Assembly (NCBI GenBank): GCA_040758375.1
Contig: JBFLWE010000007.1
Span: 1 to 64,000 of the forward strand
Reading direction: 5' to 3'
Origin: CAMLIZ01 sp040758375
GTDB lineage: Bacteria; Pseudomonadota; Gammaproteobacteria; Burkholderiales; Burkholderiaceae_C
DNA: 64,000 bases
The translations under genes and the position numbers were made by a program. Within the stretch, counting starts at the first letter, position 1, and each line of letters starts with the position of its first letter. Below, one piece after another: positions 32,073 to 40,518 of the stretch. The notes beneath the pieces are model-generated. The model was given only the letters and a program-made list of their open reading frames with translations. It was not told the origin of the DNA and did no database searches.

Positions 32073-34224
32073 CGACTTCCTCCTCTTCGGTGTTGCTGGC
32101 CTCGTCGTCGCTCAGGGCGGCCAACTCGTCGTCGCTGACCACATCGTCAGGGCCGGGCTTCCAGCCGCGCACGTCGATCTGACCGGTCACGACGTCGGCG
32201 ATCAGGCGGTCTCGGTACTCGTGGGTGAGCTTGATTTCGTCACTTGCCCGCTGAATCACGTCGTCGAGCTCTTTAGTCTCACGGGTGATGTAGGCCAAGA
32301 TGTCGTGCTGCTCACCTGCGGGCGGCACTGGCAAACGCATGTTCCCGATGAAGGTCCAATCGGCGCGAGGCATCTTTGCGCCAGCAGTCGAGCTGTTGAC
32401 CAGATCAATGACGCGCTTGCAGCGCAACAGTTGCTCAAGATAGGCGGGCAGTACTAAGGTCTTCTTCGGTCTCAAAACAAGGAACTCGCTCACACAGACT
32501 CCGGGGCGAGTGGCACGAGTCACCTTCGCCAAGTACGGACGGAGCTTGCCGAAGAGAACATCGTCGACGCCGAATCGCTTCACCGTGCTCGCAAACTCCA
32601 CATCTCCTTCGAGTGGATGCGACACACCTGTCCAGCTTTCGACATGCTCAAGTGCCAGGTAGACCTCGTCGTTACCCTTGACCGTTGTCTGGTTCGTGAC
32701 GTTGCTGGCCAGAAACTTCAGACGCCGGAGTTCCCAGTGAGCCGGTACGTCGCCGAGCCATTGGATGTCAGTGGACTGGAGCGCTACGTTTGAATCGAGA
32801 CCGCGCGTGACGGCGTGGTCGATGATCCGCAGTTTCTGCTCGGTCAGCAGTGCGATGAGGTCGCGCTTGGCTTTGATGAAGCGGGCCACATGCGCGTCCT
32901 GTGCACGCAGGTAGGCGACGATCTGGTCTTGCTCGGCGCGCGGCGGCTGAAGCAGCGGGATGTCGAGAAACTGGTTCGGGTAAAGGCGCAGCCGGGACGA
33001 ACGGATGCCAGTTGAGCGACCGATGTACTCGGCGACATAGGCGCGGGTCCGCAGCAAGTAGTCGAGGTAGCCCGGGTTGAAGCTATCAGCGTTGCGGGGC
33101 CGATAGATTCCATAGGCCGGGCTGACCAAGCCGGTATGTCTGGACGCACCCAAGGCCGCCATCCAAGCCCACAGCGTGTTGACCACGATGTCGCCAGGGC
33201 GGCAGACCTTGTGGCCAACGTAGCTCGCCGCCTTAAACATCGTGACGTTCTTCTGGCTGCGCGGGGTTACGCCGGTCAAGTGCGAGACCGATAGGAGTTC
33301 CTCCTGGCCCGTGCGGGAGCGCTCGTCCACCTCACGGAAGTAGGTCTTGGCGCGCTGTTCGTTCCAGTGCTCCGGAACGGGTTGAAGCCAGCGCATACGG
33401 GCCGTGCGATAGCTCGGGTACGCAGTCGCCCCTTCATTCACGACAGTACGGCTAGCCTCTGCCGCCAGCGCAACGTTCTGGTCCATCAGCAACGGCGCGG
33501 GCATAGACGAGTGCTCCGCTGTCTGTGAGGCTGCAGTCACCGAAGTGGGCGCTGCTGGTGCCGAGGATTCCATGGGTAGGTCATCACCAAAAAGTCCTGC
33601 TTGCGACGTTGCCAACGCCGCCGCCCCTTGCTGCGCGGCCTTCAACGCCCAGACTTCGATGGGTCGACCGAGCAGCTGAAAGTCCGGAATGCCGGGCAAC
33701 TCAACCCGAAGGAAGGCATCGCGGCCGTGCTGTTTCACCTGCTCGCGCAGTTCCATCAGCAGCCGACCAAGCACGTTCATGCCCACCAGCGTGTTTCCAT
33801 CGCTAATGGCCTTGGCGCCCCAGAAGTCGTCCTTTCGAGACTGCTCCACGATCGGGCGGTTGCCAGTCCTGAGCAGCAACTCGCTGAACGCGCTCCAGTT
33901 GCTGGCGAGCTTCATGCGCAGGCACCAGCGCATGATGCGGACGCGGACGTGGTCCCAATCCCGACGCGAGTCCTTGCGGTAGGGCTTGCTCCGCATCTTG
34001 GCCGTCATCGGGCTGTTCTCGCCGATGATCATCCGTTGCACGTCGGGCAGGTGTGGAAACCGGCAGGCCTGGTACAGCGCCTCGGACGTCAGGATGCGGA
34101 TGCCGTTCACACGGATGGGGTAGCCCCCAGCCATGTTCGAGAGGCCGCCAAATGGCTCGTCTGTCTTGAGGAAGACGACGCTCTCGGATCGGCTGTAGGA
34201 GCGGACTTGATCGCTACTGCTCAT
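32059..34224 (-). CDS. hsdS: NADAR (YbiA-like) domain fused to type I specificity subunit HsdS
   Basis: A 721-residue fusion. Residues about 15-165 are a NADAR/YbiA-type domain: FGGLSNM, E48 and YQA (51-53), RRDW (87-90), IMRW, LLLRTG, IVEQSRKDDFWG (D133, W135, G136), GMNVLGRLLMELR. These are the conserved residues of the family. A low-complexity linker runs to about residue 265. Two target-recognition domains (starting near WLQPVPEHW and IQWLGDVPAHW) and their helical spacers then make up a normal 455-residue HsdS. The ATG at 34224 overlaps the PRTase-like stop (ATGA). YbiA/NADAR enzymes cleave N-glycosidic bonds in ribosyl or ADP-ribosyl compounds; fusion to a DNA-specificity subunit suggests that chemistry is delivered to, or guards, the R-M complex. 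An internal start at M241 could give free HsdS. Confidence 0.9.
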   Translation of the reverse strand: MSSSDQVRSYSRSESVVFLKTDEPFGGLSNMAGGYPIRVNGIRILTSEALYQACRFPHLPDVQRMIIGENSPMTAKMRSKPYRKDSRRDWDHVRVRIMRWCLRMKLASNWSAFSELLLRTGNRPIVEQSRKDDFWGAKAISDGNTLVGMNVLGRLLMELREQVKQHGRDAFLRVELPGIPDFQLLGRPIEVWALKAAQQGAAALATSQAGLFGDDLPMESSAPAAPTSVTAASQTAEHSSMPAPLLMDQNVALAAEASRTVVNEGATAYPSYRTARMRWLQPVPEHWNEQRAKTYFREVDERSRTGQEELLSVSHLTGVTPRSQKNVTMFKAASYVGHKVCRPGDIVVNTLWAWMAALGASRHTGLVSPAYGIYRPRNADSFNPGYLDYLLRTRAYVAEYIGRSTGIRSSRLRLYPNQFLDIPLLQPPRAEQDQIVAYLRAQDAHVARFIKAKRDLIALLTEQKLRIIDHAVTRGLDSNVALQSTDIQWLGDVPAHWELRRLKFLASNVTNQTTVKGNDEVYLALEHVESWTGVSHPLEGDVEFASTVKRFGVDDVLFGKLRPYLAKVTRATRPGVCVSEFLVLRPKKTLVLPAYLEQLLRCKRVIDLVNSSTAGAKMPRADWTFIGNMRLPVPPAGEQHDILAYITRETKELDDVIQRASDEIKLTHEYRDRLIADVVTGQIDVRGWKPGPDDVVSDDELAALSDDEASNTEEEEVDGDN

Positions 34225-35258
34225 CAAAGGCCGTCCCCAGTCAAGTCTGCGAACATCCTCCGCACGGCCGTCTGCGTGTTCGTGGTTCGAGGGAACAGCG
34301 GGTACCACGGCGCATCCACCCAGAACGCCAGGGGCGCGTTGTTGGGGCAGTTGCGATAGGTCACGATGAGCGATCCGAAGCCCAGGGTCTCCAGCGTCAT
34401 GTGGCCCAGCGGGCGCTGGGTAGCACCGAGATTCGTGCACAGCTGCCGAATGCGAACGCCGGCCTTCAGGAACTCCTGCTCTAGAAGGGTCTTGGCCGCG
34501 TCGCTGGAGAACAAGCCGGCAGCGCCAGGGCTGCCGGGCGCGCGCAGCGTCGGCGGGTATTGCATACCCGCCACGTAGTCCTGCACTGCTTGGTCGGCCG
34601 GGATCACCGTGGGGCGCAGCACGTCCGCCGACGCGCTATAGGCCCGGCGATCCTCGAGCTCGATGGCGCGCCACCAGGTGATGTCGACCTTCTTGCCAGC
34701 CGCTCTCACGGCAGTCTGAATCCTGCCGTTCGCGTAGTACTGGCCGCCGCTGTGCAGCGCGATGCAGATGACGTGCACCGTTGCCTGGGCTGGAGCCAGG
34801 TCGCGCACCCAGCCTTCCAGATCGCGCCTCACCCGATTGCCGGTGAAGATGCCGTCATCGAGGTAGATGAAGACGTCGTTGCCTTGCCCGCAGTCTTCGA
34901 TCCCGATTCCGAACTCCTCTCGAAGCACCTCCGAGAACAAGGCGAGCATGTCGGTCTGGCTGTCGCCGCCGCCCTGGATGTCCAGGAAGTTTGCAGACCG
35001 CCAGAAGTCCTTGGGGTTCGGGCCAGTGAGCTTGGCCGTGCGGATCGCGGTGCGGATGAACTTCGACACCGCCTCCTTCGAGAAGTACGTGTTCTTCAGG
35101 ACGTGATCCACCTCGCGCAGGATCGGAAGCTGCACATCGGCATCGAACTGCTGCACCCAGCGCTCGACATGGTCGGTGACGGGCTTCGGCAGAGATCCGT
35201 CGCGGTAGTCCTGGATCGTTTGCGCGATGGATGCCAGCAGATCTTGACGTTCGCTCAT
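34224..35258 (-). CDS. Phosphoribosyltransferase-like protein (PRTase-CE type) of the R-M operon
   Basis: A 344-residue protein. The central strand-loop VFIYLDDGIFTGNR (D134, D135, T139, G140) is a PRPP-loop-like motif (hydrophobics-DD-x-x-x-TG). An N-terminal helical region of about 90 residues precedes it and a longer C-terminal region follows. This fits the PRTase-CE class predicted in conflict systems. It is locked between hsdM and NADAR-hsdS by overlapping stop/start codons on both sides, so it is made in step with the methylase. Substrate and reaction are unknown. Confidence 0.7.
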   Translation of the reverse strand: MSERQDLLASIAQTIQDYRDGSLPKPVTDHVERWVQQFDADVQLPILREVDHVLKNTYFSKEAVSKFIRTAIRTAKLTGPNPKDFWRSANFLDIQGGGDSQTDMLALFSEVLREEFGIGIEDCGQGNDVFIYLDDGIFTGNRVRRDLEGWVRDLAPAQATVHVICIALHSGGQYYANGRIQTAVRAAGKKVDITWWRAIELEDRRAYSASADVLRPTVIPADQAVQDYVAGMQYPPTLRAPGSPGAAGLFSSDAAKTLLEQEFLKAGVRIRQLCTNLGATQRPLGHMTLETLGFGSLIVTYRNCPNNAPLAFWVDAPWYPLFPRTTNTQTAVRRMFADLTGDGL

Positions 35259-37633
35259 GCCGGCACCCCTCCAACGATCTTCTGCAGCAGGCCTTCGGTC
35301 TGCTGTTCCAGCTTGAGAATGTCTGCGCGAATCTGGTCCAGCGAGCGCAGCGGCGCCGGCTTGTAGAAGTAGCGGGCGAAGGAGATCTCGTAGCCGATCT
35401 TGGTCGCGTCGGTGGCGATCCAGGCGTCTGGCGCATGAGGCAGCACCTCACGCCGGAAAAAGGCATCGATGCCGCCGGGTTCCTTCAGCGGCACTTGCTC
35501 CGTATCGCGGAGATCGGTGTCTGGCTCGTACTCGACCATGAACCGGTCTTTGCCCGCCTCCTGCAGGTACGCGCCGTCGAGTCCCGGCTCGAAGTGCTCG
35601 TCCTTCTTCAGCTTGGAACGTTTGGCGACTACCGGTGGCGCGGATTCGTCACGCCAGCTCACAGCCTTGAAGATCGCCTTCTTTTCGGCTGCAGCCAGCT
35701 TCTTTCCGTGCTTGGCCATTGCTGCCTCGAAGCGGGCACGGAAGTCGTTGTGGTCGTCGAACACGCCGTCGCCCAGCTCTTGCTGCGCGAGCAGTGCCAG
35801 CTCGATCAAGGTTTTGTCGCGTTGCCAGGTCGCCGAGTCGAGCAGCTTCTTCCGGCGCTTCTCGGGCACCGCCTTCTTCGCAGGCGTGCTCTCGTCGTCA
35901 TCGCCCTCCGGCTCGTCCTCGTCTTCCCCGGTGTCGCCCTTCAGCCACGCCTCGATCTCGGGCTTGAGCTTCGGGAACTCGGAGTAGAGCTTGTCGCTGT
36001 ACTTGCCCCAGATCTCGGCGCGCAGGGCCTCGTCGCCGCTGGCGAAGCGCAGGGTTTCGATGGCGCTGCGCTTGAGCTGGCTCTTCAGCCGCAGCGGACG
36101 TTCGACGGTGATCTTCCAGTAGCCGAAGTCGGAGGTGTCGAACCACTTGCACTCCGGCGTGTCCTGGGGTTGCCCGAGGTAGAGGTCCACGATGCGCTGG
36201 ATGTCCACTTCGGACAACTCGCAGTTCTTCTTGCCAAGGTTTCGACGCAGCGGTTGGAACCAGCTGCTCGCGTCGATCAGCTGCACCTTGCCCTTGCGGT
36301 GCTCCGCCTTGCGGTTGGCCAGCACCCAGATGTAGGTCGCGATGCCCGTGTTGTAGAAGATGTTGAGCGGCAGCGCGATGACGGCTTCGAGCCAGTCGTT
36401 CTCCAGTAACCAGCGACGGATGTTGCTCTCGCCCTGACCGGCATCGCCGGTGAACAGGGCCGAGCCGTTGTGAACGATGGCGATGCGGCTGCCCAGCGGC
36501 GAGCGCTGCTTCATCTTCTGCAGCTTGTTCACCAGGAACATCAGCTGCCCGTCACTGGAGCGGGTGATGAGCTTGAACTCAGGGTCGTCGCTGTGACTGA
36601 CGATGAAGCGGGGGTCGCTGAACCCCTTCTTGCCGCCCATGCGGTCGAGATCGGTCTTCCAGCTCTTCCCGTAGGGAGGGTTGGAGATCATGAAGTCGAA
36701 CTCGCGGGAGCGGAACTGATCGGCGGAGAGCGTCGACTTGTCCGCACCACCAACGATGTGCTCGGCCTCGTCGCCTTCGCCCTTGAGTAGCAGGTCGGCC
36801 TTGCAGATGGCGTAAGTCTCTGGGTTGATCTCCTGCCCGAACAGGTGGATGGAGACCTCCTTGCCGTGTTCCTCGGCCAGTTCCTGCAGGGTCTCCTCTG
36901 CGACGGTCAACATGCCCCCGGTGCCGCAGGCGCCGTCATAGAGCAAGTAGGTGCCGGACTGGATCTGGTCGGCCACCGGCATGAACATCAGCTTGGCCAT
37001 CAGCTTGACGACATCCCGCGGCGTGAAGTGCTCGCCCGCCTCTTCGTTGTTTTCCTCGTTGAAGCGGCGGATCAGTTCCTCGAACACGGTGCCCATGCCG
37101 TGGTTGTCCAGTGCGGGCAGCTTGATCCGGCCGTCCGCGTCCTTGACGGGCAGCGGCGACAGGTTGACCTCCGGGTCAAGGAAGTCCTCGATCAAGTAGC
37201 CGAGGACGTGCGCATCAACCAGCGTCTGGATCTGATCGCGGAACTTGAACTTGGTGAGGATCTCCTGGACGTTCGGCGAGAAGCCATCAAGGTAGGCGAT
37301 AAAGTCCTCGCGCAGACGTTGGCCCTGACTGCTGGCCTTGAGCTTGGCGAGCGTGAACTCGGAGACGTTGTAGAACGCTTGCCCCGCGGCCATCCGCAGG
37401 GCTCCGTCCTGCTCGGCGACGTTGTTCTTGTCGAGGAAGCGCTTGCGCTCCAACACCTTCTGCTTGGTCTCTTCCAGGACGGCGTCGAGCCGCCGAAGCA
37501 CGGTGAAGGGCAGGATGACGTCGCGGTACTTGCCGCGCACGTAGACATCGCGCAGACGGTCGTCCGCGATGTTCCAGATGAAGTCGGAGATCCACTTGAT
37601 CTGGCTTTGGTCTTGGTGTCGGTTGGTCTTCAT
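35255..37633 (-). CDS. hsdM: Type I DNA methyltransferase subunit HsdM
   Basis: A 792-residue HsdM, longer than the common 500-residue form because of a C-terminal extension with an acidic linker (GDTGEDEDEPEGDDDES, about 560-576). The SAM motif DGACGTGG begins at D233 and the catalytic NPPY is N318-Y321, indicating N6-adenine methylation. Its stop overlaps the PRTase-like ATG. The gene follows the WYL regulator by 11 bp. HsdM with HsdS would methylate host sites and protect them from HsdR. Confidence 0.95.
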   Translation of the reverse strand: MKTNRHQDQSQIKWISDFIWNIADDRLRDVYVRGKYRDVILPFTVLRRLDAVLEETKQKVLERKRFLDKNNVAEQDGALRMAAGQAFYNVSEFTLAKLKASSQGQRLREDFIAYLDGFSPNVQEILTKFKFRDQIQTLVDAHVLGYLIEDFLDPEVNLSPLPVKDADGRIKLPALDNHGMGTVFEELIRRFNEENNEEAGEHFTPRDVVKLMAKLMFMPVADQIQSGTYLLYDGACGTGGMLTVAEETLQELAEEHGKEVSIHLFGQEINPETYAICKADLLLKGEGDEAEHIVGGADKSTLSADQFRSREFDFMISNPPYGKSWKTDLDRMGGKKGFSDPRFIVSHSDDPEFKLITRSSDGQLMFLVNKLQKMKQRSPLGSRIAIVHNGSALFTGDAGQGESNIRRWLLENDWLEAVIALPLNIFYNTGIATYIWVLANRKAEHRKGKVQLIDASSWFQPLRRNLGKKNCELSEVDIQRIVDLYLGQPQDTPECKWFDTSDFGYWKITVERPLRLKSQLKRSAIETLRFASGDEALRAEIWGKYSDKLYSEFPKLKPEIEAWLKGDTGEDEDEPEGDDDESTPAKKAVPEKRRKKLLDSATWQRDKTLIELALLAQQELGDGVFDDHNDFRARFEAAMAKHGKKLAAAEKKAIFKAVSWRDESAPPVVAKRSKLKKDEHFEPGLDGAYLQEAGKDRFMVEYEPDTDLRDTEQVPLKEPGGIDAFFRREVLPHAPDAWIATDATKIGYEISFARYFYKPAPLRSLDQIRADILKLEQQTEGLLQKIVGGVPA

Positions 37634-37644
37634 CAGAGCGCGCT

Positions 37645-38601
37645 CTAGTTCGTTGTCTTCTTGCGGCTTGTGGGCGGCTGGTAACCCGGCGCCAGTTGGG
37701 CGTTCTCGACGCCATACAACGCCAGCGAGTCAGCCAGCCACAAGCGGTACTGTTCTTCGGTAAGGCGATGATCGGGCGAGCAGTCCACACTCCAGCGCAG
37801 CAGCATGTAGCCGGCCACCGCGGCACGCACCCGGACCCGGATCGCGCCGTCCGTCATGCCGTAGTCCATGCGAACGACCTCGGGCCGACTGAGTCGGGGG
37901 TGCGGCACGAACTCCAGTTCGACAATGCGTGTCCACTGGATATCGTTGTCGGCGCGTTCGTGCGGCGCAGGCTCTTCATCCAGCAGAGCGGGCGCCTCGA
38001 TTCGTGTGACCACGAAGTCACGAAACTCAGCCGTCTTGCGGTCAAAGGCGCGGACGTGCCATCGAAGGCCGGAGTCGACCAGGGCAAACGGCACGATGAC
38101 CCGCTGCGTCCTGCCGCTGCTCATCGAGTGGTACTGGATCGAAATCGGCCGCTTGGTGTGGATGGCGCGGCTGACTGGCGCCAGCACCTCCATGCGGGGG
38201 CTACTCAATGCCAAAGGCGACTCGCAGGACAACAGTGCCCGGGTGGGCGCATCTACGCCGTCACCGAACCCCAAAGCCAGCGAAGACAGCACGCGCTGCG
38301 GTGCGTGCTCGAACATCGGGGCGAAGTGCTTGCCGATCCTGTAGACCTTGGTGCTGCCGTCGAACTCGATGTTCTTGGGTGCGATCTCGCGGTAGAGCGC
38401 GAGATCCCGGGTTGCGCCTGCAGGTGCAACGCCGAAGCGGCTGATTAAGTCCGGGCGGCCGATCTCGCCCAGGAAGTACAGGCGGAAGTCGATGTAGGCC
38501 AGGCGCTCGCGCTGAGCGTGGCTCAGGCTCTCGACGCGTTGAGGGCGCACGGTCAAGCCGCCCCCGAGGCACAGGTTGCGGCCGCCGAACCGATTTCGCA
38601 C
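37645..38601 (-). CDS. WYL-domain transcriptional regulator (BrxR/CapW-like)
   Basis: A 318-residue regulator from GTG 38601; the start is uncertain and could lie about 15-25 residues later. A winged-helix N-terminal domain (ERLAYIDFRLYFLGEIGRPDLISRFGVAPAGATRDLALYRE) is followed by a WYL domain (about 130-215; RWHVRAFDRK in place of the canonical motif, FRDFVVTRIE) and a C-terminal WCX-like part. This layout matches BrxR/CapW repressors that control phage-defence operons. It is the first gene of the defence operon, 11 bp before hsdM, so autorepression of the whole unit is likely. Confidence 0.85.
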   Translation of the reverse strand: MRNRFGGRNLCLGGGLTVRPQRVESLSHAQRERLAYIDFRLYFLGEIGRPDLISRFGVAPAGATRDLALYREIAPKNIEFDGSTKVYRIGKHFAPMFEHAPQRVLSSLALGFGDGVDAPTRALLSCESPLALSSPRMEVLAPVSRAIHTKRPISIQYHSMSSGRTQRVIVPFALVDSGLRWHVRAFDRKTAEFRDFVVTRIEAPALLDEEPAPHERADNDIQWTRIVELEFVPHPRLSRPEVVRMDYGMTDGAIRVRVRAAVAGYMLLRWSVDCSPDHRLTEEQYRLWLADSLALYGVENAQLAPGYQPPTSRKKTTN

Positions 38602-38627
38602 GCTCGATTGCTCATTGCTACGCAGGT

Positions 38628-38647
38628 GTACTCATCAAAATGAGGAC
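38628..38647. promoter_or_regulatory. Inverted repeat upstream of the WYL regulator
   Basis: CTCAT-CAAA-ATGAG (38631-38644) is a perfect 5-bp-arm repeat, extendable to GT...AC with one mismatch. It lies 27 bp upstream of the regulator start and is a candidate BrxR-type operator. Confidence 0.5.
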
Positions 38648-38810
38648 ATTATGCGCTCATGAGTTCGTGGCGGGCAAGTTTCAGAGCCGCAGGATTGATC
38701 CGGGCTGCTACGGTTCGCTCGTCCGTTTAAGATGCAAGTTGCCTTTTCGGTGGTAGTCCACCACCAGACACTGATTTCGGGACGTCCCTCACGATCCCAA
38801 GAAGTCCAGA

Positions 38811-38845
38811 AAGCCCTAGAGAATCAACGCTCTAGGGCTTTTTTG
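38811..38845 (+). terminator. Rho-independent terminator upstream of the integrase remnant
   Basis: AAGCCCTAGAG, an 8-nt loop and CTCTAGGGCTT form a perfect 11-bp stem, followed by TTTT. It ends transcription toward the integrase from the left; no plus-strand gene precedes it closely. The rest of 38602-38947 holds only the WYL promoter region and a small GGTGG/CCACC hairpin (about 38745-38758). Confidence 0.85.
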
Positions 38846-38947
38846 TTGTCTCACACGGTTGCAAGCCGACCCTGACGTTCCCGCGGATCGAGGAGTACGT
38901 TCTGGAGTAGCGGCCTGGAGTAGGGCCGAGAACTGGGCGTTTACTCC

Positions 38948-40223
38948 ATGGCTCGATATCTCATCCCCTCGGACACCTTCCTCAAGGCCATCAAGCCGGG
39001 CGATCCGCGCAAGCGAATCAGCGATGGCGACGGGCTCGTCCTCTTGCTCTTCGAGAAGCCCGGCGAGCACGGCTGGCGCTTCGACTACCGTTTCGCCGGC
39101 CGGCGCAACGTGCTGTCGTTCGGCAACCATCCGGACACGAGGCTGGCCATCGCGCGCCGCAAGGCGGATGCGGCGCGGCGGCTCCTCGCGGAGGGGTTCG
39201 ACCCCAGCCAGCAGCGCAAGGCCGAGCGGCAGGCGCAGGTCGAGGCCTACGAGGACAAGAAGCGGGTGGCCGACGGGCTGCCGCCGCGGGGCTCGTTCGA
39301 GGAAGTCGCCCGCGAGTGGTACGCCGTGCGCAAGGACGGATGGGCGAGGAGCTACGGCGACAAGATCATCGCCCGCTTCGAGAACGACGTCTTCCCATGG
39401 ATCGGCAAGGTGCCGGTGGCCGAGCTGACGGCGCCGCAGCTGCTCGAGGTGATCCGCCGCATCGAGGCGCGCGGCGTGGTGGAGACGGCGCACCGCGCGC
39501 TGCAGGACTGCAGCCAGGCGCTGCGCTACGCGGTGGCCACGGGCAAGGCGTCGAGCAACCCGGCGCGCGATCTGTAGGGCGCGCTGCGCCGGCCGATGAC
39601 GAAGCACTTCCCTGCCATCACCGAGCCGGCCCGCTTTGGCGGGCGATCGACCACTATGCGGCGACGCCGGTCGTCCGCGCCGCGCTGCGGCTCGCGCCGA
39701 TGCTGCTGCTACGCCCCGGCGAACTGCGCTTCGCCGAGTGGACGGAGATCGACCTCGACGGCGCGCTGTGGACCGTGCCGTCGATGCGCATGAAGCGGGA
39801 GCTGCGCCAGAAGCTGCACGGCGCGCCGCACCTGGTGCCGCTGTCGCGCCAGGCGGTCGCGGTGTTGCGCGACCTGCAGCCGCTGACCGGCAATGGACCA
39901 CTTGTCTTTCGCGGCGAGCGCCACCACGACCGGCCGATGAGCGCCAACACCGTCAACGCCGCGCTACGCGCGATGGGCTTCTCGACCGACGAGGTGACGG
40001 GCCACGGCTTGCGCGCCACCGCGCGGACGATGCTGCACGAGCGCCTCGGCTTCGATCCCCACGTGATCGAGGCGCAACTCGCGCACTCGGTGCAGGACGC
40101 GCTCGGCCGCGCCTACAACCGCACTGATTTCTCGAGCAGCGGCGGAAGATGATGCAGGCCTGGGCCGGCTACCTGGACAAGCTGCGCGAGGCGCCGACCG
40201 ACAGTGCAAACGCGAAGCGCTGA
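38948..40223 (+). pseudogene. Tyrosine integrase (DUF4102/P4 type), three lesions
   Basis: The N-terminal arm-binding (DUF4102) and core-binding domains run intact to NPARDL, where TAG (39575-39577) replaces a sense codon. Shortly after, near 39635-39645, the frame shifts (ITEPARFG to RAIDHYAAT). The catalytic domain then carries R in RPGELRFAEW, HGLRATART, LAHSVQD and the Tyr in GRAYNRTDF. A second shift near 40135 separates the C-terminus (MMQAWAGYLDKLREAPTDS), ending at TGA 40221-40223. No full product can be made. All catalytic residues are still legible, so decay is recent in sequence terms. Confidence 0.9.
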
Positions 40224-40302
40224 ATCTGCGTCGAAATCTTGCGGATGATGACGTGCCGTGTGCGCCTAGAGTTTCCCGAGGCACATCACCGAGGGATGCC
40301 GT

Positions 40303-40518
40303 ATGCAGCACGTGCGATTTGCGACGGAAGCCACTCCACCGGCGATCCTCCGGCTGCCTGAAGTCATGCGCCTGACCGGGCTCGGTCGATCGACGATCTA
40401 CCGGCTGCTGGCGGCCGGGCAGTTTCCGTCGCCTGTCCAGCTGTCGGTGCGCGCCGTAGGTTGGCGGCGAAGCGACGTTGACCACTGGACGGCCGCACGA
40501 CCGCAGGTGTCGCACTAG
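40303..40518 (+). CDS. AlpA-family regulator (excisionase-like)
   Basis: A 71-residue MerR-like HTH protein. ILRLPEVMRLTGLGRSTIYRLLAAGQFPSPVQLSVRAVGWRRSDVDHWTA is the AlpA signature. Such proteins regulate integrase/excision in P4-like elements. It follows the broken integrase by 79 bp on the same strand. Its stop codon overlaps the stop of hipA on the other strand (40515-40518). Confidence 0.9.
   Translation: MQHVRFATEATPPAILRLPEVMRLTGLGRSTIYRLLAAGQFPSPVQLSVRAVGWRRSDVDHWTAARPQVSH

Noticed and set aside
38700..38810. GGTGG/CCACC hairpin and nearby sequence as a second attachment site or tRNA remnant
   Set aside because: No cloverleaf can be drawn and no second copy was found in the window.
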